NCBI RefSeq assembly: GCF_003096195.1
Contig: NZ_CP023004.1
Coordinates: 1,592,501-1,656,500 of the forward strand
Origin: Ereboglobus luteus
Lineage (GTDB): Bacteria; Verrucomicrobiota; Verrucomicrobiia; Opitutales; Opitutaceae
DNA length: 64,000 bases
Direction of reading: 5' to 3'
Under the pieces are notes generated by a model. It was not told where the DNA came from, made no database searches, and was given only the letters and a program-made list of their open reading frames with translations. Below are positions 51,222 through 60,205 of the stretch, in pieces (the stretch's first letter is position 1; each line of letters starts with the position of its first letter). A program made the position numbers and the translations under genes.

Positions 51222-53474
51222 ATGTCCCCGCTCACGCCCATTGCGATTTTTCTTGGTTCGGCCCTGTTGTTTTGCCTGCAACCGATGGTCGGGCGCACAT
51301 TGCTGCCCGCGTTTGGCGGATCGGCGGCGGTGTGGTCGGTGTGCCTGGCCGCGTTTCAAGTGTTGCTCGTGGGCGGTTATGCGTATGCGCACGGGTTGAA
51401 CAAGTTGGGCGCGCGAAAACAGCGGCGCGCGCATGTGACGCTGCTTGGCGTGGCGGCGGCGTGGACGTTTGTCACGGCCATGGCGGGGCTGGCGTGGGTG
51501 CGCGGAGGTTTGCACGCGGGGGCGCATCCTGCGCTGGGGGTTTTGGGTGTTGTGCTCGCGGGCGTGGGCGTGCCGTATCTGGTTTTGTCGGCGGGCAGTT
51601 CGCTGTTGCAGGCGTGGGCAAGCGAGACGGCGCGCGAGCATGGCGGGCGCGGGGTGTATCGGCTGTATGCGGTTTCCAACTTGGGATCGTTTTTCGGATT
51701 GTTCGCCTATCCGTTTTTGCTGGATCCGTTCGTGTCGTTGCGCGGGCAATGGCTTGGATGGTGCGCGGGCTTGGTGGTGTATCTGGCGCTGGTTGCGGGC
51801 GTGGCGCGGGGGAAGCGCGGGGGCGGGGCGGAGGCGTTGAGCGATCTTGACGCGGCGCTGGCGGCTTCGCGGCAGCCGAAAAAGACGGAGCCGGTGGTGC
51901 TGGCGCGCGGGCTTTCCGGCTCGGCGTGGTGGTTTGTGCTTCCGGGCTTGAGTTCGTTCACGCTGGTGGCGACGACGAACCATCTGTCGATGGATGTGGC
52001 GCCGATGCCGTTGTTGTGGGTGATTTTGCTGGGCGCGTTTTTGCTGAGTTACGCGGTCGGGTTTTCGCGCGCGGGCGAACGGTGGCTTCCGGTGTGGCGG
52101 TTGCTGGCGCTGGGCGCGTTGATCGCGTGCGGGTTCGCCGCGCAGGAATCGGGCGGCGACGCGTTCACGGCAAACATTCTGGCGGGCGTGGCGCTGGTGT
52201 TTTTCGGGGGCGTGTTTTTGCACGGATGGCTTTATGCAACGCGGCCCGAGGGCGCGCGGCTGACGCGGTTTTACCTGGGAGTGGCCGTGGGCGGGGCGGT
52301 TGGCGGGATGCTGGTGTCGTTTGTCGCGCCGGTGGTGTTTTCGGGATATTGGGAGTATCAGGTCGCGTTGATCGCGTGCGCGGCGGCGTCGCTGGTGTTC
52401 TCGGTATTGTCATGGGAATTGGTTTGGCACGCGCGGCTTCTCAACGGCGTGACGGCGGTGGCGAGTGTGTGCGTGTTCATGCTGGTGTGGACGGCGATGA
52501 CCGTGGAGTCGCGCGGGATCGTGTTGCGCGGGCGCAATTTCTACGGCGCGTTGAAAGTGGGGCAGTCGGACATGATGGTGGCGGGCGACTTGGCGCGCGT
52601 TTATGCGCTCACCAACGGCGGCACGATGCACGGGCAGCAGGCGCATGGGCGAAACCCGGAACTGGAAAAAATGCCCACTTCCTATTACGGGTCGCTGGCC
52701 GGCGGCTTGTCGGTGATGCTGCACAAAAAATGGACGGGCGGGGCGCGCGGTAAAATCAATTTGGGCGACATGACCAAGCCGGTTTCCGGCGAAAACGGAT
52801 CGCCGATGCGCGTGGGTGTGATCGGGCTCGGCGTCGGCACAATGGCGACCTGGGCGAGGGCGGGGGACGAGTGGCGTTTTTTTGAAATCAATCCGCTTGT
52901 GGACAAGGTCGCGCGCGACGAGCAGTTTTTCACCTGCGTGACGCGGTCGGCGGCGGCTCCGCGCACAATCCTCGGCGACGCGCGCCTGATGCTCGAGCGC
53001 GAGCAGTCCGCGGGCGAGGCCGTTTATGATGTGTTGATAATTGACGCGTATTCGGGCGATTCGATTCCGCTGCACCTGGCGACGGCGGAGGCGTTTCAGT
53101 TATACGCAAAACGCCTGGCGCCGGACGGGATACTGGCGATGCACATTAGCAACTGGCATCTGGATTTGCTGCCGTTGTGCAAGGCCGCCGCGCGCACGCT
53201 CGGCATGTCCGCGCTGGGCGTGCAATCGTTTGACAATCCAAACGAGTTGACCGAGGGCGCGATGTGGGTGTTTTTGACCCGCGAGCCGCTCGATGTGTCG
53301 TCGGGCGCCGTGGTGGAGTTGGTGGATTTTTCGCGCGTGCGCGACATTCGCCTGCCGACCGATGAGCGAGGAAGCTTGCAGGGGCTGATTCGTTTCAACT
53401 ACAGCGCGCCCGTGCTGATCGAGGATGGGTGGCGCGATTATTTGGAAACGGAAACGCGCGCCGACGGGGAATGA
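51222..53474 (+). CDS. Fused membrane / spermidine synthase-like protein
   Basis: A 750-residue protein starting at ATG 51222 (MSPLTPIAIFLGSALLFCLQ). Its first ~400 residues have about ten membrane segments of MFS-like type, with GRGVYRLYAVSNLGSFFGLFA, GFSRAGERWLPVWRL and VFSGYWEYQVALIA. The C-terminal ~300 residues form a cytoplasmic SAM/polyamine synthase fold: GVIGLGVGTMATWARAGDEW (nucleotide-type motif), FFEINPLVDKVARD, LIIDAYSGDSIPLHLAT and LAMHISNWHLDLLP. This is the fused MFS/spermidine-synthase architecture; whether it makes polyamines is unproven. Confidence 0.85.
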   Translation: MSPLTPIAIFLGSALLFCLQPMVGRTLLPAFGGSAAVWSVCLAAFQVLLVGGYAYAHGLNKLGARKQRRAHVTLLGVAAAWTFVTAMAGLAWVRGGLHAGAHPALGVLGVVLAGVGVPYLVLSAGSSLLQAWASETAREHGGRGVYRLYAVSNLGSFFGLFAYPFLLDPFVSLRGQWLGWCAGLVVYLALVAGVARGKRGGGAEALSDLDAALAASRQPKKTEPVVLARGLSGSAWWFVLPGLSSFTLVATTNHLSMDVAPMPLLWVILLGAFLLSYAVGFSRAGERWLPVWRLLALGALIACGFAAQESGGDAFTANILAGVALVFFGGVFLHGWLYATRPEGARLTRFYLGVAVGGAVGGMLVSFVAPVVFSGYWEYQVALIACAAASLVFSVLSWELVWHARLLNGVTAVASVCVFMLVWTAMTVESRGIVLRGRNFYGALKVGQSDMMVAGDLARVYALTNGGTMHGQQAHGRNPELEKMPTSYYGSLAGGLSVMLHKKWTGGARGKINLGDMTKPVSGENGSPMRVGVIGLGVGTMATWARAGDEWRFFEINPLVDKVARDEQFFTCVTRSAAAPRTILGDARLMLEREQSAGEAVYDVLIIDAYSGDSIPLHLATAEAFQLYAKRLAPDGILAMHISNWHLDLLPLCKAAARTLGMSALGVQSFDNPNELTEGAMWVFLTREPLDVSSGAVVELVDFSRVRDIRLPTDERGSLQGLIRFNYSAPVLIEDGWRDYLETETRADGE

Positions 53475-53501
53475 AAAGAGTGCCGAAAAAACGGCTGTTT
53501 A

Positions 53502-54209
53502 TCACTCCGCCGCCTGGGCGGGGGCTTCCGCCTCGGGGACGATTTGTTTGATGAATGCCATCAGCGGCTGCACCTCGGGGGGAGGCGGAACGAAATTTCC
53601 GTATAGCAGCTCGGGCATTGTGTATTCGGTGTTGTAGAATTTGCGGTTGGCGTCGTCGTTGCGGCTCATGTAACCGGCCTTGACGGTGGCGCCCGCCATC
53701 AGGCCCTTGTTCTTCACATAAACGAGCACGGGCACCTTGAGGATTTCCTTGCTCACGCTTTCGGCCTCGGCGTATTTCGGTCCGGCAACCGCCTTGGCAT
53801 CCGCGCCGACGTTGAGGCGTTTTGTGAAGAGCACCTTTGGCGTGGCGTCATCGGTGATGATATAAACGGTTTCGATCGACTTTCCGCCGACTTGAAGTCC
53901 GACGCTGGCCTCGCCGGCGCGGATGAGGACGGGAATACTCCAGGTGCCGTCGCCGCGCTTGACCATGATCACGCCGTAGCCGCCCTTCATGCCGAAGATG
54001 AGGCCGGCCTCGAACTGGCTTGTGATGACAATGGCGCGCGCCTCCCTCAGCACAGTGTCGGGAATCGCGTGGTTTTTGTCGGCCATGAATTCGCGGATGA
54101 TGGCCTCGCAATTCTCAATTTGTTTCACGTAGTCGGAGCGACCGTCGGCGCGCGCAAGGGGCATGGCGGCAAACAAGGCTGTCAGGGCGATGAGGATGAT
54201 TTTTTTCAT
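53502..54209 (-). CDS. Exported SYLF-domain (Ysc84-like) lipid-binding protein
   Basis: A 235-residue protein with a signal peptide (MKKIILIALTALFAAMPLARA). The mature part carries SYLF-type features: IVITSQFEAGLIFGMKGGYGVIM, GTWSIPVLIRAGEASVGLQVG and LVYVKNKGLMAGATVKAGYMSR. SYLF domains bind phosphoinositide or other lipids. A Pro/Ala-rich end (PPPPEVQPLM..., AEAPAQAAE) follows. It stands alone on the minus strand, opposed to the fused spermidine-synthase gene. Confidence 0.88.
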   Translation of the reverse strand: MKKIILIALTALFAAMPLARADGRSDYVKQIENCEAIIREFMADKNHAIPDTVLREARAIVITSQFEAGLIFGMKGGYGVIMVKRGDGTWSIPVLIRAGEASVGLQVGGKSIETVYIITDDATPKVLFTKRLNVGADAKAVAGPKYAEAESVSKEILKVPVLVYVKNKGLMAGATVKAGYMSRNDDANRKFYNTEYTMPELLYGNFVPPPPEVQPLMAFIKQIVPEAEAPAQAAE

Positions 54210-54557
54210 GGCAAAAAGATAAGGATGGATGCTGCGTTTTTCAAACGGAACACTGTGGAAAAAACGAGGGCATTATGCACGGACGACGCCTGTTGAAAAG
54301 CGCGTAGTGAAAAAACGTTGGGACGGGCGCGTGAGGTCCCTTCAAATTTTGAGCAATATCCCGAATTGACGCGGGAGCATTGCGACAAACGCGGACAATT
54401 CCGGTGCATGAATCATCGTATATTTCCCCTGTAAATCGCACTTGCCACCGCGCGTCGCGCCGTAAAACTCTTGCGCTTTAATCAACACACAAACCACCGC
54501 ACCCTTTTGCAGTTACCTCCACGGGCCTCGGCCTTTTTTCATCGATAAAGTCTAATC
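54210..54557. other. Gene-free gap, divergent promoter region
   Basis: 348 nt between the SYLF gene (-) and the large Arg-rich gene (+). I see no RNA gene, repeat or credible ORF. It presumably holds both promoters. Confidence 0.6.
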
Positions 54558-56759
54558 ATGGACGACCAAGCATCCAAAGAGAATCCCTCCAAGGATTTTA
54601 ACAAACTCGATCTCAGCCAACTCCAAGGGTTCAGCTTCGGCACCCAATGGACGCAGGACAAAACCTCGTCTTCACGCCAAGGCGATTCACGCCGCTCCAG
54701 CGAGGGCGGCGAGCGTCCCCAGCGCAGAAACGGTGGCGATGCCCGGAGGGATCGTCGCGGTTTTCGCAAGCCCGCGACCCCCGCGGATGGTGCGGATTCA
54801 CCCGCCGGCGCCGATGCGCAATCCCGTCCGCGCCGTGATGACCGGGCGCCTCGCCGCGACCAGCGCGAAGGCGACCAACGCGGCCCGAGGCGCGATTTCC
54901 GAGGCCCGCGCCGCGACGACCGCCGTCCCGGCGGCTACCAGCGCGAAGGCGCGCGCGAGTTTACCGGACCGTATTTCAGCCCGTATTACACCGTCACGTT
55001 TTATCCGGAGGACAACGGCTTCGCCGCGCTCGTGAAAGCGATCCGTGCTTCGTGCCGCACCTACGAACTTTTTGAAATCGCGCGCGTGGTCATTGGCAAA
55101 AACGATCGCTTCGTCGCCGCCATCCAGCGCAAGCAACCCGACGCGCACAAGGCTCCCCGCGTTTCCCGTCCGCAGGCCGACGCGACGGATGAAAGCGGCG
55201 AGGTCGCGGCGGAAATTCCCGCCCGCGCGAAACTCGCCCCGTTCGCCATCTCGATTCCGGACGGGCTTCCCTTCGATAACGAGGATGCCGCCATCGCGCA
55301 TGTTCTCAGCAAGCATCTCGACAAATTTTTCGACACCTCCGAGGTCGAAGTCGAGCCCCCCAAGGGCAACTATCAAGTTATCAACAAATGCGGTGTCACA
55401 GGCGAGCTTTTGGGGCCGCCGAACTACCACCTCTACAACCAGATTGTCCAGCAGCACCACGCCTCGCGCCTGGGGCGCATGAACATGGACGCATTTCGTT
55501 CGCGCATCGAAACCGTGCGCGATCCTGAGGTCGTGAATCAGTGGCTTGAAAAAATGAAGAAAGCCACCCGCTACACGTGGAAACTTGCCCCGCCCGCCGA
55601 AGGCGCGACTCCAATCAGTTTTGATTCCTTCGACGACGCGCGCGCCTATTTGCTCGCCAATGCGCGCGACAAAGTTGTCCGCACTGTCGAAACCGCGCGC
55701 ATGCACGGCAAGCTTTTGGAAATTATGCCGCAGGGCGAAATGCGCCGCGCGGTCGAAAGCACGCTCGAGCGCCAGCGCCGCTTCCCGCTCGACACCGCCA
55801 ACGCGCTCCGTGGGCGTCTCCGCCGCGAAGGCTTCACCATCTTCAAGAAGGGATCCAAGGGCATCTCCTACGTTTGCGCCGTGAAGCGCAAGTTCCGCGT
55901 TCCCGGGCAGACATTTGCCGACAGCATTGACGCGCTCATTGCCTTCATCGAGGCCAATCCGATGGTCAAGGCCAGCGAGCTTCCCGCGAAATTCCTCGGA
56001 ATCAAACAACTCGAAACGCACGCCGCCACAGCCATCGCCGCGCCCGAAGTCGCCACGATACCCGCGCCGCTCGAAAAAGCGGTTGCGGATGAAACCGCGC
56101 CAGCCGCCGAATCGCAACCCGCTGAAACCGCGGTCGAGGAGGTCGTGGCTGCCGAGACTGCATCCGCGTCAACGGAGGCGGCGGAAGAAACCGTGTCCGC
56201 AGCTGCTGAGGAAGCACCTGTGGGAACTGTGCCGACGGAGACGTCCGCGCCCGCTATCGAGGCCGCGCCGGAAACCGAGGCGGCACCCGAGTCTGCGCAA
56301 ACCACTCCGCCGATTATGTCGCCAGCCAGCGGCTCCGTTGCGCCATTCCCGACCGAACCGCTTTCCGCCGAAGAGCAGGCTCGCCTGCACCGGCTCACCG
56401 GCGATCTGCGCTGGCTTGTGTCCGAGGGTTACGTCACCGAATACATCGACGGTTCGCTATTCACTTATCCGCCGATGTCCGAGGCCCGCAAAAAGGAGGT
56501 CGAAAATGAGGATCGCGACGACCTTCCAACCGCGGAAGCGCACACGGCTTCCGAGAGCGCGTCCGGGCAATCCGAGTCGCCTGCGGAACAACAGCCCGTG
56601 GAGACCGATGCTCAGGCACCGGTTGAGCCTTCGGTCGCGTCCGAGCCTGAAATCGCTTCGGAACCGGAGTCCGTTTCCGAGGCGGACGCCGCTTCCGCAT
56701 CCGAACCGGTTGCGGATTCGAAGGAGGAAAATCCCGGCGAACCCAAAAACGAAAGCTAA
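54558..56759 (+). CDS. Arg-rich, acidic-tail protein of unknown function
   Basis: A 733-residue cytoplasmic-looking protein. N terminus: FNKLDLSQLQGFSFGTQWTQ (~14-33). Residues ~40-130 are a low-complexity basic region with RRD, RRG and DRR motifs (RGPRRDDRRPGGYQR), typical of RNA- or DNA-binding tails. A folded central region (~140-500) contains YFSPYYTVTFYPEDNGFAAL, VINKCGVTGELLGPPNYHLY and HASRLGRMNMDAFRSRIETV. After ~505 it is a Pro/Glu/Ala/Ser-rich disordered tail with acidic repeats, interrupted by a conserved LTGDLRWLVSEGYVTEYIDG (~600-620). The layout suggests a nucleic-acid-related regulatory protein. No family recognised. Confidence 0.78.
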   Translation: MDDQASKENPSKDFNKLDLSQLQGFSFGTQWTQDKTSSSRQGDSRRSSEGGERPQRRNGGDARRDRRGFRKPATPADGADSPAGADAQSRPRRDDRAPRRDQREGDQRGPRRDFRGPRRDDRRPGGYQREGAREFTGPYFSPYYTVTFYPEDNGFAALVKAIRASCRTYELFEIARVVIGKNDRFVAAIQRKQPDAHKAPRVSRPQADATDESGEVAAEIPARAKLAPFAISIPDGLPFDNEDAAIAHVLSKHLDKFFDTSEVEVEPPKGNYQVINKCGVTGELLGPPNYHLYNQIVQQHHASRLGRMNMDAFRSRIETVRDPEVVNQWLEKMKKATRYTWKLAPPAEGATPISFDSFDDARAYLLANARDKVVRTVETARMHGKLLEIMPQGEMRRAVESTLERQRRFPLDTANALRGRLRREGFTIFKKGSKGISYVCAVKRKFRVPGQTFADSIDALIAFIEANPMVKASELPAKFLGIKQLETHAATAIAAPEVATIPAPLEKAVADETAPAAESQPAETAVEEVVAAETASASTEAAEETVSAAAEEAPVGTVPTETSAPAIEAAPETEAAPESAQTTPPIMSPASGSVAPFPTEPLSAEEQARLHRLTGDLRWLVSEGYVTEYIDGSLFTYPPMSEARKKEVENEDRDDLPTAEAHTASESASGQSESPAEQQPVETDAQAPVEPSVASEPEIASEPESVSEADAASASEPVADSKEENPGEPKNES

Positions 56760-56943
56760 GCGCTTGCGCACAGGAACGGCGGTTTTCGGACCGCCCTCCT
56801 TGCGGGCGCGCGCCTTCGCGATGTGCTTTGAAGCGGGTTTTTGAGACCAATCACGATGAAATTATGGGAAAACAGGGGGCAATTCTCGAAAAGAGTTTGA
56901 CACTGAACCTCAATCACGAGGTATTTCCCAATTCTCATTTTTT

Positions 56944-57018
<75 letters not shown>

Positions 57019-57175
57019 AGTTCTTTTCCGCATGTCTGATTTGCGATTGTCCGGGTTAAATAAAAAAATGCCGGACCTTGCCGATGCAGCACAGGCAGTC
57101 CGTTCTTTCCCACTCCAACAGACCATGAATGACGCAGAAACGCCGCGCAGGTTTCGCGCAGGGGCAGATTTTTTT

Positions 57176-57250
57176 GCCGACGTAGCTCAACGGTAGAGCA
57201 CCTGTTTTGTAAACAGGCGGTTACAGGTTCGAATCCAGTCGTCGGCTCCA
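57176..57250 (+). tRNA. tRNA-Thr (anticodon TGT)
   Basis: GCCGACG pairs with CGTCGGC (57240-57246). The anticodon stem-loop is CCTGTTT-TGT-AAACAGG. The T arm has GGTTCGAATCC. Discriminator T and encoded CCA (57248-57250). Confidence 0.95.
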
Positions 57251-57328
57251 GTTTTTCCAATCGCCGCCCGATTCTTGCCCTTTTCGCCCTATTCTCTCTG
57301 CCCTCATTTCCTTTTCTTTTTTTTCCAC

Positions 57329-57402
57329 TGCCCGATGGTGTAATGGTAGCACAGCAGATTCTGACTCTGCTTGTCTAGGTTCGAGTCCTAGTCGGGCAGC
57401 CA
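57329..57402 (+). tRNA. tRNA-Gln (anticodon CTG)
   Basis: TGCCCGA pairs with TCGGGCA (57392-57398), discriminator G and encoded CCA. Anticodon loop TT-CTG-AC within GCAGA/TCTGC. T arm GGTTCGAGTCC. Confidence 0.95.
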
Positions 57403-57769
57403 GCAAGATATTGAAAGGAAACATCTTAAGTCGCGTTCAATAAAAAATAAAAGAAGAGCGTTGACTAGGAAACCCGCTGACAGACAAATTCCCGAATTTC
57501 TTCACCTTATTTTCACCCAACAATACCAAACCCGCCAATCGCCCTTACACCCTTTTTCCCCTCTCCCAAGCCAAAGGCAGTGAATCCGCCGCATCGCGTG
57601 CGTAGTTCCAAGCTGCCGGAAGCACCAAGACAGGAATCCTGAATATTTTTCAAACGAAGATTAATAAATTCCGTCCAACCACGTTATCCAATACAGCTCC
57701 CTCAAAAAACAGTAGATTTGTAAAAATATTTCCCTTTAACTCTCACTCCCAAACGAAATCACAAATACT
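57403..57769. other. Gene-free gap upstream of the ExbB operon
   Basis: 367 nt with no credible gene. A+T-rich in its second half (57640-57769), with runs such as TTTGTAAAAATATTT near 57717-57731. It likely contains the operon promoter, but no convincing -35/-10 pair is seen. Confidence 0.6.
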
Positions 57770-58450
57770 ATGATTACAGCAGTCCTCAGCAGCTCACCGC
57801 TCGCGTTCTTCAAGCTCATGAATCAGACCCCTATGGAGCTTTTTCTCCATGGCGGCCCAATCATGTGGCCTATTCTTATCACGGCTTTTGTCGGCATCAC
57901 GGTATCTGTCGAACGCACGATCTTTCTCGTCCGCTCGGCGATGAGCCGCCAGCCGCAAGTCCTTGAGGCCATTTACAAGAAGATTCAGGACGGTGATTTC
58001 GAGGGAGCCAAGCAGATCGGCCTCAAGAGCAAGGATCCTGTTGCCAAGACAATTTCGGCGGCTCTTGCCGTGCCTTCTGCCGGTATGATGAGCGCCTTCA
58101 CTCGCGAGGCCAACAGTCAGCTCCGCCTTTATCAACAAGGCAGCGCGGTGCTCGACACCGTGGTTACGGCGGCCCCTTACCTCGGCCTTCTCGGCACGGT
58201 CACGGGCATGATGGAAACCTTCGGCGCCCTTGGCACCGGAGCGGACATCAGCCAGTCGTCCGCCAAGATCACCGGCGGTGTGGCCGAGGCCCTTATCGCC
58301 ACCATGTGCGGTCTCGCCATCGCCATCCTCGGTCTTATTCCTTACAACACTCTCAATGCGAGCATCGAGCAGGTCAAACACGACATGGCGGATGCCTCCA
58401 ACACACTGACCATTTACAAGGTAAACAAGGCGGACAAAGTTCACGCCTGA
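57770..58450 (+). CDS. exbB: MotA/TolQ/ExbB proton channel family protein
   Basis: A 226-residue inner-membrane protein that forms, with ExbD, a proton channel powering TonB- or TolA-type energy transfer. Membrane segments: WPILITAFVGITVSVERTIF (~33-52), TAAPYLGLLGTVTGMMETF (~135-153) and ALIATMCGLAIAILGLIPYN (~178-197). The GLLGTV-TG and T-[AT]-x-G-L box are diagnostic of the family. There is no N-terminal extension. First gene of the operon, 98 nt before the first ExbD. Confidence 0.93.
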   Translation: MITAVLSSSPLAFFKLMNQTPMELFLHGGPIMWPILITAFVGITVSVERTIFLVRSAMSRQPQVLEAIYKKIQDGDFEGAKQIGLKSKDPVAKTISAALAVPSAGMMSAFTREANSQLRLYQQGSAVLDTVVTAAPYLGLLGTVTGMMETFGALGTGADISQSSAKITGGVAEALIATMCGLAIAILGLIPYNTLNASIEQVKHDMADASNTLTIYKVNKADKVHA

Positions 58451-58547
58451 TTCGTCCGACGATTTCGTTTGAAACCGCCCGGAATCAATACCCGGGCGGT
58501 TCCCCAAAAAAATCATTACTAGATAACAATAAAAAACTTATAAAACT

Positions 58548-58991
58548 ATGGCAGGCGGCGGCTCACATAAAGGCGACGGTCCGAAAAAAGCGCGCATTGA
58601 GATCATTCCCCTCATTGACGTTATCTTCTTTCTGCTTGCCACCTTCGTATTGTTCACCCTTTCGCTGAACAAATCCAACGGTTTGTCCGTTCAATTGCCC
58701 AAGGTTGAGAACAGCGGACCCCGCGACCCTTCAAACTCGGTCACCATTTCGATCACCGACAACAACGAAATCGGTTGGGATAAAGACACCATATCGCTCG
58801 AGGAGTTTGTCACCCGCATTCACAACTACGCGATTCAGGTCGGTCCCGAAAACGCCCGCATATTTATCAATGGCGATGAAAACGCCAACTACTCCTCGGC
58901 TCGCTATGTGATCGATCAGATCAAGCGCACGCAAATCCAGAAGATCATGATTGAGACGCGCATCGTCCCCGATGCCGAGCGTCAGAATTAA
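58548..58991 (+). CDS. exbD: ExbD/TolR family protein 1
   Basis: A 147-residue ExbD-type subunit. Signature KARIEIIPLIDVIFFLLATF (~13-32) includes the membrane segment and the Asp of the family's PLIDVxF box, which lines the proton path. A periplasmic domain follows (VSITDNNEIGWDKDTISLEE, then ARIFINGDENANYSSARYVI). Its first ~87 coding nucleotides after the start of the membrane box (58584-58670) are 86/87 identical to ExbD 2. It lies 28 nt before it. Confidence 0.95.
   Translation: MAGGGSHKGDGPKKARIEIIPLIDVIFFLLATFVLFTLSLNKSNGLSVQLPKVENSGPRDPSNSVTISITDNNEIGWDKDTISLEEFVTRIHNYAIQVGPENARIFINGDENANYSSARYVIDQIKRTQIQKIMIETRIVPDAERQN
58584..58670 (+). repeat. 87-nt direct repeat in exbD 1 (copy A)
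   Basis: Matches 59065-59151 at 86 of 87 positions (only T/C at 58636 vs 59117), encoding the same KARIEIIPLIDVIFFLLATF and VLFTLSLN. The rest of the two genes differs. Confidence 0.95.
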
Positions 58992-59019
58992 TCAAATCAT
59001 TTTAAAATACTAGACACCC

Positions 59020-59472
59020 ATGGCTGAAAATCCTGACACACCAGAGTTGGGCACAGGCGGTTCCAAAAAAGCGCGCATTGAGATCATTCCCCTCATTGAC
59101 GTTATCTTCTTTCTGCTCGCCACCTTCGTATTGTTCACCCTTTCGCTGAACCGCATCGAGTCCATGGAGACCAAGTTGCCGGTGACCAGCAAGGAAAAGC
59201 CAGATAGAACCGACGACGAACCACTGATTGTTCAGGTTTCAGACGGAAACACTGTCTATATCGCTCGCGAGCCATCCGATATGGCCGATGTGTATGCGCG
59301 TATACTGCATTACAAGGAATCGACAGTCAATCAGGGTAAGGTTCCCCGCGTGCTCATTTCAGGGGATGACCGCGCCAAATACGGTGCCTTAATCAAGGCG
59401 CTCGACTATGCGAAAGCCGCCGGCGTCGAGGAAATATCATTTGAAACCAACTATCGCCTTTCCGGCAAATAA
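59020..59472 (+). CDS. exbD: ExbD/TolR family protein 2
   Basis: A 150-residue ExbD-type subunit, different from copy 1 outside the shared membrane box. It begins MAENPDTPELGTGGSKKARI, has the same PLIDVIFFLLATF segment, and a periplasmic domain containing VQVSDGNTVYIAREPSDMAD and VLISGDDRAKYGALIKALDY. Two ExbDs per ExbB would fit a heteromeric channel (known ExbB5D2-type stoichiometry). Followed 18 nt later by the TonB-like gene. Confidence 0.95.
   Translation: MAENPDTPELGTGGSKKARIEIIPLIDVIFFLLATFVLFTLSLNRIESMETKLPVTSKEKPDRTDDEPLIVQVSDGNTVYIAREPSDMADVYARILHYKESTVNQGKVPRVLISGDDRAKYGALIKALDYAKAAGVEEISFETNYRLSGK
59065..59151 (+). repeat. 87-nt direct repeat in exbD 2 (copy B)
   Basis: Partner of 58584-58670. 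See there. Such local identity in otherwise diverged genes points to gene conversion or recent exchange. Confidence 0.95.
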
Positions 59473-59490
59473 CCAAAGGAGACCCATACC

Positions 59491-60192
59491 ATGAGACGCG
59501 ACTTGATTATCGGCACACTGGTTTCCTGCTTTGTCATTGGTGGATTGGGCTGGGGCGAAACCGCCTACGGCAAAATTCGCGACGCACTTTTTGGCCCCAA
59601 AAAAGTGGTTGCGGCCCCGCAAACATCGACCGTGGAAGTGGAAATATGGGAGGCTCCTGAAATGCCCGAAGTGCCGCCCGATCCCACGGATACAGTGGAT
59701 GAGGAACCGGCGGTTGACGTGGCCACCATCGCCCCGCCCAGCCTCATGGACGTCCCCGGCAATGTGCAGGTGGACTCCTTCACGCAGCAAATGCAGCCCC
59801 CCCCGCCGCCTTCGCTCGGTCGTCCTGATGGCGGCACGATGACCATTCCAAAGGGTCCCCCGGGCTCGGGTGTGAAAAACACCATGGGTGCTATTTTTGA
59901 CCTCAAGGATCTCGACCAAAGACCCACGCCGAGAGGCATGCGCGCCGAGCCTCAGTATCCCTACGAAATGAAACGTCAGGGAATCCCAGGGGAAGTGATA
60001 CTCCAGTTCCTCGTTGATGAGCGTGGAGATGTCCGTGATGTCACGGTCACTCGCTCCTCACATCGCGAGTTTGAGGCACCCGCAATTCAAGCTGTTCAGA
60101 AATGGAAATTCCGCCCCGGTAAAAAAGGCGGCAAGGCAGTCATCACTCGCATGCAAATCCCCATCGCATTCAATCTGAACGACGACGAATAA
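59491..60192 (+). CDS. tonB: TonB-family energy transducer
   Basis: A 233-residue protein with an N-terminal membrane anchor (LIIGTLVSCFVIGGLGWG, ~5-22), then a Pro/Asp/Glu-rich span (EMPEVPPDPTDTVDEEP and QMQPPPPPSLGRPDGG, ~55-110), and a C-terminal TonB domain (~155-230) with PQYPYEMKRQGIPGEVILQF, VDERGDVRDVTV and AVQKWKFRPGKKGGK. TonB couples ExbBD to outer-membrane transporters or other envelope machines. No TonB-dependent receptor is adjacent. Followed 13 nt later by the TPR gene. Confidence 0.93.
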   Translation: MRRDLIIGTLVSCFVIGGLGWGETAYGKIRDALFGPKKVVAAPQTSTVEVEIWEAPEMPEVPPDPTDTVDEEPAVDVATIAPPSLMDVPGNVQVDSFTQQMQPPPPPSLGRPDGGTMTIPKGPPGSGVKNTMGAIFDLKDLDQRPTPRGMRAEPQYPYEMKRQGIPGEVILQFLVDERGDVRDVTVTRSSHREFEAPAIQAVQKWKFRPGKKGGKAVITRMQIPIAFNLNDDE

Positions 60193-60205
60193 TCTCGCCC
60201 ATCCC

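Noticed and set aside
56774-56800. GGCGGT/ACCGCC hairpin after the Arg-rich gene as a terminator
   Set aside because: Stem is short and followed by no T-run.
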